NCBI GenBank assembly: GCA_035048815.1
Contig: JAUCBN010000036.1
Coordinates: 4,784,001 to 4,848,000 of the forward strand
Length of the DNA: 64,000 nt
DNA from: Abelmoschus esculentus
Lineage: Eukaryota > Streptophyta > Magnoliopsida > Malvales > Malvaceae
Direction of reading: 5' to 3'
Position 1 is the stretch's first letter; the number at the start of each line of letters is the position of its first letter. The notes below the pieces were generated by a model. That model did no database searches and was not told the DNA's origin. It saw only the letters and a list, made by a program, of their open reading frames with translations. Positions 45,920-57,309 of this stretch are shown piece by piece. Made by a program: the position numbers and the translations under genes.

Positions 45920-46456
45920 TTCGGGTGATTATTCGGTTAATTCGGTCAATGGTCGAACCGAATTAACTAAAATCGAATTAATCAAAATTTTTAAAATTTT
46001 AACGTTAACTGAATCGAATTTTCTTTAATCGAATTAATCGAACCGAAATTATTTCAGTTATTAACCGAATTAAACGAAATTTATTATAAATTTTTGTTAA
46101 ATTATATAATAGGTCACTAAATTAAACTAAAATAAATTTTTAATCATTAAACTTTTATTTTATACTAATTTAATATAAAATTTAGTGACCATTTTATAAT
46201 ATAAAAAATTAATGAATATTTTATAATATTTTAAAAGTTAAATGACTAAAAATAAATATATAATATATAATATTTAATATATATAATTTCGGTTAATTCG
46301 GTTAATTAATCGATTTTGAACCGAATTAACCGATAACCGAATTATCAAAAAAATTAAATGTTAACTAAATTTACGAAAAATTAACCGATAAAATTAACTG
46401 AAATAATTTTAGTTTGATCGGTTAACCGAATTAACCGAATTGAATGCACACCCCTA
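45920..46456. mobile_element. GGTTAATTCGG/CCGAATTAACC inverted-repeat element
   Basis: The left arm carries TTATTCGGTTAATTCGGTCA and GAACCGAATTAAC. The right arm carries AACCGAATTAACCGATAACC and ends GAATGCACACCCCTA (46456), the typical TAGGGGTGTGC terminus. Nested palindromes of CCGAATTAA/TTAATTCGG run throughout. The left end is unclear. Related to 14477-15060. Confidence 0.55.
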
Positions 46457-46512
46457 ATCCTCCTGTTGGTGGAGTATCTTTCCCTCGGTCTTCAGGCGGT
46501 GCTACTGCTGAT

Positions 46513-47043
46513 TAGGCGTGCGAAAAAAACTTGATTACTCGGTTTGATTTCGGATCTAGTAAGATTCGATTGATTTTTATATTGTAATGGTTTTGATGAA
46601 ACTGAGATTGTATTTAAAATTTAGGTCTCAACTATAATCAGGATCGGGATTAGATCTTGATTTTTTGGATCGATACCTGGTGCGTACCCAATAGAACCGG
46701 GATCAATACCAAATATCCAATATTCATTTTCTTTTATTTATTTTTTTTATCAAACTTTCTATGAATATTATGAGTATGACTAGTTTTAAAACTTTAATTT
46801 TCAAGCATACAATGTTTTACTTTTGTTATTTATCATTATTATTGGTGGTTAATTTTTTTTAATTACTCATCTTTTTAAGAATTAACTAATTGATCATATA
46901 CCCGGTATTAAAATCGCTTTCTATCAATAATGAGACCGATTTTCAAAATTTAAGATTCGATATGATCAATAAATCCTGATCATTATCGAAACTGAAATCA
47001 ATTTTATTCAAATTATCAGATACTTGATATTTACCCACCCCTA
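46513..47043. mobile_element. hAT-like element, 531 bp
   Basis: The left end TAGGCGTGCGAAAAAAACTT pairs with the right end, minus strand TAGGGGTGGGTAAATATCAA. The interior repeats 'GATCGGGATTAGATCTTGAT' / 'TCGATATGATCAATAAATCC'-type text in both directions. Flanks CTGCTGAT and CCGCTAAC match at only 5 of 8, so the insertion is old. It lies directly after another element. Confidence 0.45.
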
Positions 47044-47044
47044 C

Positions 47045-47540
47045 CGCTAACCTCTCAAGTTCTTTGGATTATAAACCCTTAATAGTTGGAGCGAATTTGA
47101 CTCAATTTAAAATAATTAACTTTTTTATTTGGCTCAGTATAAAAAAATATTTAATATAAATTATAATTTTATAAATTCAGATTATTTTTTAAAAATAATC
47201 CTATCCTTCGCAAATATTATCATTTTAAAATCGATTCACATTCTATGCTTCGATTCAACATAAATCCAATAATTCAACTCTACACAAATATTATAAAATC
47301 GATTCAACTTAACTTTATCATTTAAATTAGAATGAATTAATTCTATCATATTATAAAATATTTTATAATTAATTTAAAACATAAATTTAAATTGTTTAAT
47401 TAAACTTGAATTTTATAAATTTGTTTAGATAAAATAATTTTTTTACGCATAAATTCAACTATAATTCTAAAGAATATAATATTTGAGAATCTCTAGGTCT
47501 ATGCTCACTGAATAATTGATAAAACAAAATGATATACATG
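47045..47540. other. AT-rich DNA upstream of the sucrase/ferredoxin-like gene
   Basis: No gene or distinct element. It presumably includes distal promoter sequence. Confidence 0.35.
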
Positions 47541-47547
47541 AAATAAT

Positions 47548-47602
47548 TGAGAAAAAGGAAGAAAAGGAAAAAAAAAGGAAGAAAAGGAAAAAAAGGAAAG
47601 CA
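47548..47602 (+). repeat. Polypurine tract (GGAAGAAAAGGAAAAA)n
   Basis: About 55 bp of imperfect GGAAGAAAAGGAAAAAAA repeats directly upstream of the next gene. It keeps an open frame of Lys/Arg codons into the gene but is better explained as promoter or leader DNA. Confidence 0.6.
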
Positions 47603-47657
47603 GTTCTACCGATCCTTCAATAGCCATAACACCAGCAAATCCTACCCTTCACACTCT

Positions 47658-48445
47658 ATGCTTGCGCGTATGCTACACGCTCCATTCCATTTTTCTTTCA
47701 AAGATCCCCTTATGCGCATTGCGCACCCCTCCCGTTCTCTCTTCACATCCTCCATTTCTTTGACTAGAACTCGGTTTAACGTTTCTCCAAAACATTTGCC
47801 TTTTGCTTCTTCTTCTTCCATGGCGGATCTGAGCAACCTCCCAGCTGTCTCAGCCGAAGATGCGCTGAAGTATGGGTTCACACGCGAGGAGATGTACTCC
47901 ACTAACCTAGCGGGTACCGTCAATCCTTACGATCGTCACGTCTTCCTCCGACATAAGTCCTATATGGACTGGGCTTCCCGCGTCGAAGAGGATCAACTCC
48001 CTAAGCTTCTATCCTCCGCTCTTAAGTCTCGCAAAAATGACATCCCTGTTAAGGTTCGTTCTTCTTGTTTAGATCAATTCTCCGCGTATTTTATGCGTTG
48101 GATTTGTATTAATATATTTCATTTTTTAATAGACACAGTTGACGGTTATTGAAGGAGAGCAATCCGATGGAGATGTATTGATTTTCCCTGAAATGATCAA
48201 ATACAAGTAAGTTTTCTATTACTTATTATTATTATTATTATGGAGTTAATTTCTTTTCTAGATGTCGTTTGACTTTCCTTTGCACGATCAGATCCTGTAA
48301 ATATGAATAACAGATTTTGGATGAGAATTTTTCTCTCTTTGTAATTTATATGATTAGGAATCTGATCTTTTTCCCAGTATTTAGCAAGACTTTTGAGTTC
48401 CTAAATAGTAGATCACGAAAGTAGTATTTCTTGAATTATGATTTC

Positions 48446-48481
<36 letters not shown>

Positions 48482-50251
48482 TGCAACAGCAAACAATTAT
48501 ATTCGTGCTCAACTAAATGGTGAATTGTGTAAAAAAATGAAAGTTTGACTATGGAGTTAAATGCAATCCTCCTCCTTTAATTGTAGGCCAGCAGGCAGCA
48601 TATCGTGAGCAAGTGTTTGGTTTATTTACTATATTTTGTGTTTATTTATTGAATTGAGATTGAATGCGTTTTCTTTTTTGGTTTGAAAAATAATGGGAAA
48701 AAAATGCTATTACGAGTATGAGATACGGGATTCTTATGATGAGTCTCCTTTGCTGGTATGATGTTAGGGGATTGACAGAAACTGATGTGGATGGCTTTGT
48801 CGAAGATGTTCTTGTGAATGGCAATCCATGGGCTTCTGGTGTGTCGGAGACATTTACTGGCTCTTATGTTTTTGTGTGTGCTCATGGTAATCGTGACAAG
48901 AGATGTGGTGTTTGTGGACCGATCCTGATTGAAAAACTGAATGAGGAGATTGCATTGCGAGGACTGAAGGATCAGGTGTCTGTAAGTGCTTGCTCCCACA
49001 TTGGAGGGCACAAGTATGCTGGGAACTTGATTATCTTCAGTCCAGATTCTGAGGGAAAGATTGCAGGCCACTGGTAATTTCAACATCACTATCTCATTGT
49101 GCTTCTTTGCATCGGATGGATTTGATGTTATTGATTGTTTTGCATCGAATGATTGCAGGTATGGCTATGTTACTCCTGAAGATGTGCCTGAATTGTTGGA
49201 CCAGCACATTGCAAAGGGCAAAATTATAGATCGCCTTTGGAGGTTTGTGCAGAACTTTTGCTAGTTAATTGTGTAGCATTCCTCCTCTTTCGTTCCATTT
49301 CTAATGATAGTCATTTATCGGAATTGGACTTGCTTCCCTGATCTTTTGTCAAAGCACACTTAAAATGTTTAAATTTGGAAGTTCTTTATTGAAAGAGTTT
49401 CTAATTTACAATAGATGAACAACTACTATAACGCAGTAACTAATTAATTCTTGACTTTATTTTGCACCAATTCTGCTTCAGAACTCTCTCTCGAGGCTGT
49501 GCTTCGGAACTACTATAGGCTTTATTTTCTTGGTAGGATTTTAGTGAATATGTAAACAACTACTATTTACACGATACATAGTCTGCTTTGTTCAACATCC
49601 CTATTATTTGACTAATTGCATGCATATACAACTTTTACTCATTCCTTTTTTCTTTTGTAGTTAGTTTGATTTGCTGTGTTGCTAATGATACTTTATATTC
49701 CTTTAAGTACCCATGTTTTGCACTTATGTCCGACGCATATTCGGACATGGTATGGAGATATGATTCTCCAAAGACCCTTCAAATATATGAAAAAATTTGG
49801 AAACATGCTCGTCCGCGATACATGCCCTTAGATGATACTTGTACTATATGTAAAATGAATAAAGCTTTCAAGTGTCTTTTAACCCATCCAGTTCCACAGG
49901 GGTCAAATGGGAGCTTCTACTGAAGGAGATGATAGAACAAGTGAACAGAAGCTTCCAAACGGGACAGAAGTGAAGAAAAATGAGAAGTCTGAAGAATCAA
50001 CTGTTGAGAAGCCCAGGGAAAATATAGGTGGCTGTTGCCAGGGTTCTAATGGATTTAGCTGTTGCATGACTACCAACTCGGAAGCAAGTGAAACAAAGAA
50101 AATTGATGAAGCAGAAGTACACGTAAAGAGGGGTCTGCTCGGATCATGGGTAAAATCATGGGAACAACATGAAATTCTTACAGCCGTTGCAGTGATTGGA
50201 GCTGTGGCAACCGTTGCCGTTGCTTATAGCTACTATAGAAGGTCTCACTGA
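47658..50251 (+). CDS. Sucrase/ferredoxin-like (AIM32-type) protein with C-terminal membrane anchor
   Basis: Five exons: 47658-48053, 48133-48206, 48768-49073, 49159-49242 and 49900-50251, all in phase. Starting at 47658 gives 403 residues; the in-frame ATGs at 47712 (385 aa) and 47820 (MADLSNLPAV, 349 aa) are alternatives. The text between 47658 and 47820 is Arg/Ser/Phe-rich without acidic clusters, like an organelle targeting peptide. In 349-aa numbering, the thioredoxin-like [2Fe-2S] ferredoxin domain has CAHGNRDKRCGVCGP at 140-154 and ACSHIGGHKYAGN at 177-189, the likely Cys/His cluster ligands. A Cys-rich GGCCQGSNGFSCC linker follows, and a C-terminal hydrophobic segment (325-345) ending YYRRSH looks like a tail anchor. 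Family (Suc_Fer-like; yeast AIM32 in mitochondrial redox) is poorly understood in plants. The 660-bp last intron has a noncoding ORF. Confidence 0.9.
48447..48481 (+). repeat. (ACATAT)n microsatellite in intron 2
   Basis: About five ATACAT units within the second intron of the sucrase/ferredoxin-like gene. No effect on coding. Confidence 0.65.
49705..49840 (+). repeat. Dispersed-repeat-like block in the last intron of the AIM32-type gene
   Basis: CACTTATGTCCGACGCATAT, TCGGACATGGTATGGAGATA, TGATTCTCCAAAGACCCTTC and ATGAAAAAATTTGGAAAC resemble a 'GTCCGACAC...CGGACATGGGTATGG' sequence often scattered in eudicot introns. A short related piece with GACATGTTCGGATACGGG lies at 1940-1970 in an intron of the K+ transporter. 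The class is unknown. Confidence 0.35.
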
Positions 50252-51470
50252 ATCACTGACCTGTAATCCGTTTTTTTTACCGTCTGCTTGAGGGTTGTTC
50301 ACCCATGGTTTTTGGTTATGTAGGCACTAGTTGCAGCTAAAATAATCCTCCAAACAACAAACTTAATTAGGAGATGTATACAAATAGTAGTATTGTTTTG
50401 CCCATTTCTTGGGTTTGATATCTACATAGATATACAGGACTTTTAGAATTCTGGATCTGAATACGTTAATTATGTGTAGAAACTGCTCTGCTAAAATTCG
50501 TTTGAAACAATATACTATGATATTTGTTTTGTATTTTTTTCTTTCTATGGAGAAACATGTTATATTGGATATAGTTTGTATTAGTTATGCTATTTTATTC
50601 ATATGTAAATTTTGTTGTTTGTTTGATTACATTGTTATTATACATTTATATAAGTATAAATATTAAAATAACATTAATTATAAAATTGGAGAGTGTAATC
50701 ACATGTAATTATTGGCATCTCTAAAAAATTGAAGCTATTAACTCAATTCAATGAGACTTATAAATTATGATGATTGTTCAAACATATCATACAACAAAAA
50801 AAATTAGATAAATTAAACTTTATTTATCCAAGATAACCGTCATTAAAAAGGTAAAATATATACCCTCAAATCACTATACAAGTATACAAATAACAAAATT
50901 CAATTACATGATGATTTTCTAAATGCACCCTTATTAAAAAGGGTAAAATACATCATTCATTGCTCAACAATCTTCTACTTCTATTTTAGTCACTCAAATT
51001 AAAATAAAAAATTATTTAATAACTGAACTTTATATATTAAACGTTTTTAGTTACCTACAAATATTTATTTATTATTTTAACATAATATAACATTTTTATT
51101 ATTAATTAATATAAAAGTAATTAAAAAAATCAAATCGTTCGTCGGTTTTTCATACAGGTTGGAGGTGAGAAGATAGGTACCAGTTTGTCCTTTTTTCCTC
51201 CTCAAAAAGAAATGCCCACTCATCTTGCTACAGCGTAATTCAAGCTTGATTTTACTGTTCTGAACTTTGAAACTGTCCTTTTTGGACCAAGTAGGGAAAA
51301 CAAGAAGCAAAGAATTTTTTATATAAATCTGGACTGGATTTAGTTTAGTTAGTTCACGCAATTAGTAACAATACATATGTTGATAGGATCAAAGTCACCT
51401 TCTATTGTAGCCAAACAAAATGTTTGCATCACATAAAGAAGGGACTTCTACAACTCTAATGCTAGGGTAA
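50252..51470. other. Intergenic DNA between two convergent genes
   Basis: The AIM32-type gene (+) and the DUF707 gene (-) converge here, so 3' UTRs lie at both ends. 50930-51080 holds the worn 'GGGTAAAATACATCATTCAT' repeat. A balanced-composition patch at 51130-51360 has no recognisable protein. Confidence 0.45.
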
Positions 51471-51478
51471 AGTACTCT

Positions 51479-54400
51479 CTAGTTTCTAGTATATCCACTA
51501 TTACCCGGTTCCTTGTAAGAATGAAGTCCCAGCTCTCCATAATATGCTTTCTCTGCAGTAGTCATCCGATCTTGGAACATTGTCCATTCTTTTCGACACC
51601 TTTCCCTCACCTGCAACACGGAAATTTCCAACTTGTAACAGTCAAAAACAGCACACAAACATGCTTAAATAGGCGTTGCGTGTGCGCGTGTGTATTCGTT
51701 CATACCCCTTCCCATGGAGCCCTTCCACCCTCTGCTTTCCCCTGTGAGAAAAGGAAGAAAACACAAGGAAATTATATAATGTACATAATGAATACAGTAA
51801 CAATGGTTAACGGGTTAATGTTTACCTGGTTTCCAAGAGAAGGAACACTTTTATGTACAATCCACTGAGCATCTACAACTCCGATTTTCTCATGAGGAGG
51901 CTGATCATGGACAAACTTGCATAATCAGTGTAAGGTTATAAGTATATGGCAGAAAGTTAACTAATGTAGGAGGATGAAGATAGTCCATAACCTCGACACA
52001 TTTCTGAAGAGAGAAATCAAGACCCCAACCATGAACCAAGTCGTTCTGCATTTTAATGGAGAATTTATATCATGAACAAGTGAATAGTTGAGAATTGAGC
52101 ACATCCACAGTAATCAGCTCACTGCATACCTGAATCATATGCCAAACACATGACCATGCATCTCGAGAGAACACTGTAGCCATGATCTCGACAAATCTAA
52201 GCATCAAAGTATTCAATTTCAAGTCCACGTAGCTAAGTTTCAAAAAGATTATCAATATGTTTAATTAGTTTAACAAAGAGGATTAATTATGTTTCATACG
52301 CTGCACACGGAGGCAAATGCGGATCAGTACACCAGCCAGGTCTCTCCTCAGTATCCCTATAGGAGCGAAAACGAATACCAGAGATCAAACTACCTTCCTA
52401 CCAAAGAAAATATTCCAACCTACGAAGAATTACACATTAGGTACATGGAAACCACAATCAGACCGTTAGAGTAAAATGTTCTTACTTGTGAACTTCACCG
52501 TCGTTTCTCTTTCTTGTCATTGCCCATGTCAGTCCAGCACTACTTGCATCTAAACCTGGCTGGGATATTTCTAAACCATGTTTTCGGACAAGTTTTACGT
52601 ATCTGAGAACAAAAGGGGTTTAATTTTAGCTTAAGGGAACATATTTTTACTTGAAGCAAGATAGTGAACATATGAACTTACTCTTCTGCATCGAAGTTTT
52701 CCACCCCAAGATCCTCATCCCACATGAAAATGTACTCATAAGGTGCAACAATATTGGGGTGCAAAAAGCGCTTTGCATACCACCTATACAAAATATTAAG
52801 GAGTTTGAGTACAAATACAACTGGAGCTTAGCAAAATCCCATACAACCTGCAAGGGTAACGTAAGATTTCTAGAGACAAGGAGTTGATTGCTAACCATTT
52901 AGCCTGCTTTGGAACACTCACGTGAATAGCTCGCTTAGACCACTCAAACTCATCCCATTCAGTGGTATGTCCATCGTAATGAAACAACACAATTGTGAAA
53001 TTCTCTGAAAACTGTAAAACAAAAGTTTTAGTTAAGAGAACCGGACGTGCCAGGGGATATATTGCGTGTGACCGTGTGCAGTGGGAGGACAGACCTTTTT
53101 CACAGCTGCATCAATATTGTCTTTCTGATTATAACCAACGGTAAAAGTTACAAGATACTTTGGTATGATGGTTAAGTCCTGCAAATGCGACATTGACCAA
53201 CATTACATCCGAGAAAAATGATCGTTACACTATCCAAATTCATCAGAAAACAGGAGTAAAAAATGAATGTCCAACACAAATTCAACTTTTTAAAAATCTT
53301 CCTTAAGTTTAGATGGCAACCAAACTTAACTCTTTATCATGAATCAGAATAGGATAATGAACAAAAAAATGAGTCGATATGAGGAGTTGAAGATGCATAC
53401 CTCACTTGGCTGACCCCATAATCGACGAAGGTACAAATCGGACTCAGATGTAACAATACCAGGGGGAAGTCTTTCAGCACCCTTTGGATTTGTCGGAACC
53501 CAGATCTGTCATAATTAAAGATTAACAGTTAGTGCTCATGCTAAAGCCTGCAAGTGTAAATGCTCATTGCTTTTGCTTGGAAATTGTTGCACTAAAAATA
53601 CAAGACCATCACATATTAGCCTGAAAAGGAAAGTCTCTAAGTGGATTTTGACCTCTATCGCCAATCACAGTACGCATATAAAGTGCAATGAGACACCATC
53701 CAAGGTTGATGCACAATGTAATATACAAGGCAATGAGTAAAGGAGATTCACAAAGTTTTTCCAGAAGAAATTAACAGCACTTAAAAAGATTTGCATCCAT
53801 CTCAGGGCAAAATCTTTTAACTTTTGGTTTCTTTAGTTTATAAAACGTTTATAACCAACACTTAGGATTTCCTTGATATGAAAAAACCATCAATCAAGAA
53901 TTGAGAAGTTGTACATGCAAGTGATTGCATTGAAAATTTCTAGTCAAAGCTCCCCAGCTGATATTAGAAACATTATAACAAATAAGTTGAGAAACTCCAT
54001 CCTAAAGAAAACATAGTTCCCTCAGTCGATAGAACTGAGGTCCAGATATTCAATTTCCCTTTATCCAATAGGCATAAACTAATGCTTTATATACTATAAA
54101 GTTAATAAATTTGAACTCAATTCAATGTAAATATATCTTCTTTTTTTGATGATGTAAATATAGATTTGATAGCTTGGTTACAGAGATTTTTTAGCCCCAA
54201 ATTTTCAACCACTTTTAGTTGAAATCACGGTTAAAACTTTAGTAATTTCAGGACAAGGAGCATCCTACAATCTAAGTTTCTGAATTGAAATGCTGCATAG
54301 ATAATCAAAATAAAGGGGATTCACCTTTTTCTCGGTGTAGTTGTAGGATAACATTAAGGGGTCCTTGTTAGCCTTGAGAGTGTTCAAAGCATTAAATAGT

Positions 54401-54965
54401 GTTTGGGATGAAAGGCCGGAATATTTGTCTTCGATATATGTAAGATCAATGGAAGGGAATAGTGTCGATGGGAGATTCATCTACCAAAATTTAACCATAT
54501 TGAAATAAACTCGTTATTACATGTTAATAACACAGGAAAGGGAGGAAAGGAATCAAAAGAAAACCAAACATGTAAACAGCTGGATATGTATGAGATACTG
54601 CGAGTGCCGTTGTACCTGAGTCAATGAAACTGTCGGAAAGGATATTCCTAAAAATAGGCCAAAAATAACTCCAGCAAAAGCCATTATAATAAACCTCATT
54701 GTCTCATTTGGTATCCTTACATTACTACTGCAGCTCAACAGAGGTGAATGTAACTCATATTAATGCCACTTTTGGTGTTACCGAAACCTTGAAAACTAGT
54801 GAAAATGCCAATGAACAGTTTGTCTTAAAAGAATGGTATGAAAGGCAATACCTCCTTAAGGAAATTCCCATTATGCTCAGATCTTCTTATTCTACTCTTA
54901 TGAAGATAACTGCACCTAATGCAATCATCAAGTTTGGAGTTCAAATTATAGAACCTGCAAGCCAT
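51479..54965 (-). CDS. DUF707 family type II membrane protein
   Basis: Fourteen coding exons: 54965-54955, 54727-54616, 54480-54325, 53505-53401, 53178-53095, 53011-52896, 52783-52682, 52602-52486, 52356-52300, 52196-52130, 52045-51992, 51900-51826, 51741-51706 and 51610-51479. They total 1224 nt and encode 407 residues, all phases closing. The first coding exon is only MAC plus two bases. A membrane anchor at about residues 14-36 (MRFIIMAFAGVIFGLFLGIS) follows RIPNET. Conserved DUF707 blocks are IDLTYIEDKYSGLS, LPPGIV...DLYLRRLWG, TVGYNQKDNID, VLFHYDG...EWSKRAIHVS, KRFLHP, MWDEDLGVE (DED at 217-219), GLEISQPGL, PGWCTDPHLPPC, VWHMIQNDLVHGWGLDF, KIGVVDAQWIVHK and APWEGVRERC. The family has no firm biochemical role; a Golgi glycosyltransferase-like fold is often suspected because of the acidic DED motif. 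A predicted untranslated exon ends at 55773. Confidence 0.93.
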
Positions 54966-54983
54966 GATATAAGTATAACAATG
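54966..54983 (-). other. 5' UTR part of the first coding exon of the DUF707 gene
   Basis: An acceptor (TTTTTTTTTCAG) ends at 54984, and 18 untranslated bases precede the ATG at 54965. A second predicted untranslated exon lies upstream with donor GGTTCAAG|GTATGT (exon end 55773). Confidence 0.6.
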
Positions 54984-55772
54984 CTGAAAAAAAAAGTTCA
55001 GTAAAAATAAGTATTAATTACATAGCACAAAAACAGAACATTAGTTCGAATCATACTCTCGTCGGTGATAGAAGAAGCTCCACTAAGCACAGTTTACATA
55101 AAGAAATTGGTAATTCTTCAAGCACTAACTTGATCTATTACTTGAAATTAGCAATACAGTTTAGCTTCTAAATCCTAAGCTCTATTTTACCATCTGAAAT
55201 GGAGATCAACAGAAAAGAACTGTTTATCAATTCAGTTATGCTTCAACTACAAGATACAGACAAGAGATCTGAGAAGCAGCTTAAGAAGTTGTAAAGGAAA
55301 CAGAAGTTCTTTTATGAACCAGTGGGAATGGATAAAGCACAAATTTTCGAGATTGATCTTCTAGCATAAAAATTCAGCTAAACAAGCTTGAAAAAATTCC
55401 CTTTTAATCATACCCACAAACTATAACTGCAGAAAAAAAGGAGGAAGGTGAAAATAAATGAACTAAGCAAAATCGTACTGTTCTTAATAACACCATTCAC
55501 CTGAAAATGTATCAAGTTTTCCATTAACAAGAAACCACAAGCTAAAAATTTTCCAAGCTACCCTTTACCATCTAAAAAGAAAAAAGTTCCAGTCTTGGAA
55601 CAGCTTAAATCCATTCCAATTTAACAACTTTATGCAAGCTTTGTTCACAGCTATTAATGAAACACTTGGGGAAACCAAAACGGTACCATTGAATTCAACA
55701 TTCAGAAACACAAAGAAAAAGCTCATTCCTTTCCAAGAGAAACAACATAATCGAATGAGAAAAAGGACATAC

Positions 55773-55915
55773 CTTGAACCAAAACCAGGATTTTCAGTCT
55801 GGGTTTTCCTCGAAAGAGTGAGATCGTTAAAACTCTGATTCTTGAGAGACAAACAAATTTAGCAACAAAAAGAAAATGAGCAGGCTTAAAACTGGTCCCA
55901 AGGTTAGGCAACTTC
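55773..55915 (-). other. Predicted untranslated first exon of the DUF707 gene
   Basis: On the minus strand the segment ends with CCTGGTTTTGGTTCAAG before a strong donor GTATGTCC. It has no ATG, and its composition is balanced compared with the AT-rich intron that follows. The 5' limit is a guess. Confidence 0.5.
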
Positions 55916-56165
55916 CCTTTCTTTCAATCTTGATAACATACTACTAATAACTATTGAAGACTTGATTGCTGTAAATTTTTGTTACTTTTTTCCTCAATAA
56001 ATTCTGCTAAATGCTAACATTATTGATGATGTAGAAAGAATTCTACTTTTTGGCCGTTTCTCTTTTCTATAGAGGGATAGATTCTAGTGTGTAGCGAGTA
56101 CACCATTTAGACGCTTTAAATAGTTGCATCATATTCATTAGTCTCAGTCAAGGTTTTCGCCCCTT

Positions 56166-56236
56166 GATTTAAAGCAATTTTTTTTTGAAAGAGATTTAAA
56201 GCAATTTTTTTTTGAAAGAGATTTAAAGCAATTTAA
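56166..56236 (+). repeat. Tandem repeat, 27 bp x 2.6
   Basis: GATTTAAAGCAATTTTTTTTTGAAAGA-type units start at 56166, 56193 and 56220. The third is cut short. The copies are identical, so it is young. Confidence 0.75.
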
Positions 56237-56239
56237 GTT

Positions 56240-56560
56240 CGCCAAAGTGGGACCCTTCAACCAGAGCTTTATGTCTGTCATTTGGAACACAATTTGAGTT
56301 TCATAGTAAAGAGGGTTTGAAGGAGAGATCTGTGTCTGGTCCTATGCTTCCGAGTTTGAAATCTATTTTTTTTAACATAAAACTTCGTATCAAGCTGAAA
56401 ACAAACTACAGAAACAGTTGCTGCTTTGACAGTCGGCCTCCCACCCCAAGCTTATTTTTCTTCCCTTTCCTGTCCTCTTCTGGTTCCAACTTCTCTTCTT
56501 TGTTTATTTTGGTGCTCTGTTGAACCTATTTGCTCGACGAAATCTTTCTACAACGACCTT
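56240..56560. other. Balanced-composition intergenic patch
   Basis: 56310-56525 can be read open on the plus strand but has no ATG at its start and no family features (Ser/Phe-rich). Nothing else is recognised. It may be promoter of the DUF707 gene or part of a relic. Confidence 0.3.
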
Positions 56561-56569
56561 GACTCTGTA

Positions 56570-56675
56570 TTCTAAGGAAATAATAAATGTAATTATGCTA
56601 AGGAAATTGGTGGAATTCATGTATCCGCACGTTACTTGTAATCTAAGGAAATAATAAATGTAATTATGCTAAGAC
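56570..56675 (+). repeat. Direct repeat, about 33 bp, two copies
   Basis: TCTAAGGAAATAATAAATGT followed by AATTATGCTAAG occurs at about 56570-56602 and again at about 56641-56672. It lies just before the larger 290-bp tandem duplication. Confidence 0.7.
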
Positions 56676-56740
56676 TTGTGTGAATTTATGACTAAGAATA
56701 TGTTGGTCTAAATAAGTTCATGTTGAGTATACTTGGATGT

Positions 56741-57306
56741 CATTCGAGTTCTTTGCTCGCACTTGTACAAGATATTACTTACATTTAGTGTATCTTTGTC
56801 ATAAGTTAACTATCTCACTAAATTATATAAGCTTGTTTTGTCTCGTTGTATACATTTCAGGTGAACAATCTTTGTAAATGTCTAAGATCGTGTTTAGGAT
56901 TACAAGTCACTTTTTAATCATTTGAGTAAATTTCTCCTTGACAAAGTCCTAGTTGAAGACATGCTTCAAGCATGTTAGGTTGCATTGTGGCAAATATGTT
57001 ATTTGTGGATATTGTGATTCTAACAAATGTTATTTGAGTTCTTTGATCGCACTTATACAAAATATTATTTACATTTAGTGTATCTTTATCATAACTATCT
57101 CACTAAGTTATATAAGTTTGTTTTGTCTCATTGTATACATTTCAAGTGAACAGTCTCTATAGATTTCTAAGATCGTGTTTAGGGTTGTAAGTCACTTTTT
57201 AATTATTTAAGTTTCTCCTTGACAAACTCCTAATTGAAGACATGCTTCAAGCATGTTACGTTGTATTGTGACAAATATATTATTTGTGGATATGGTGATT
57301 TTATCT
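56741..57306 (+). repeat. Tandem duplication, two units of about 290 bp
   Basis: Unit 1 (from 56741) and unit 2 (from 57031) share in order CGAGTTCTTTGCTCGCACTT / TGAGTTCTTTGATCGCACTT, TTACATTTAGTGTATCTTTG, TTATATAAGCTTGTTTTGTC, CTAAGATCGTGTTTAGG, TCTCCTTGACAAAGTCCTAG, GAAGACATGCTTCAAGCATG and TTATTTGTGGATATTGTGAT. They have about 85-90% identity by eye, with several C/T and G/A changes. Unit ends are approximate. No gene. Confidence 0.75.
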
Positions 57307-57309
57307 ATT

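Noticed and set aside
49666..49923. 85-codon open frame in the last intron of the AIM32-type gene
   Set aside because: It runs from the intron into the last exon in the wrong frame, and the intron part resembles a dispersed repeat.
54699..55004. 101-codon plus-strand frame
   Set aside because: It is antisense to the N-terminal exons and second intron of the DUF707 gene and contains the reverse of its splice sites.
56317..56523. 68-codon frame of Ser/Phe-rich text
   Set aside because: It starts at TTG, has no family features, and lies in duplicated noncoding DNA.
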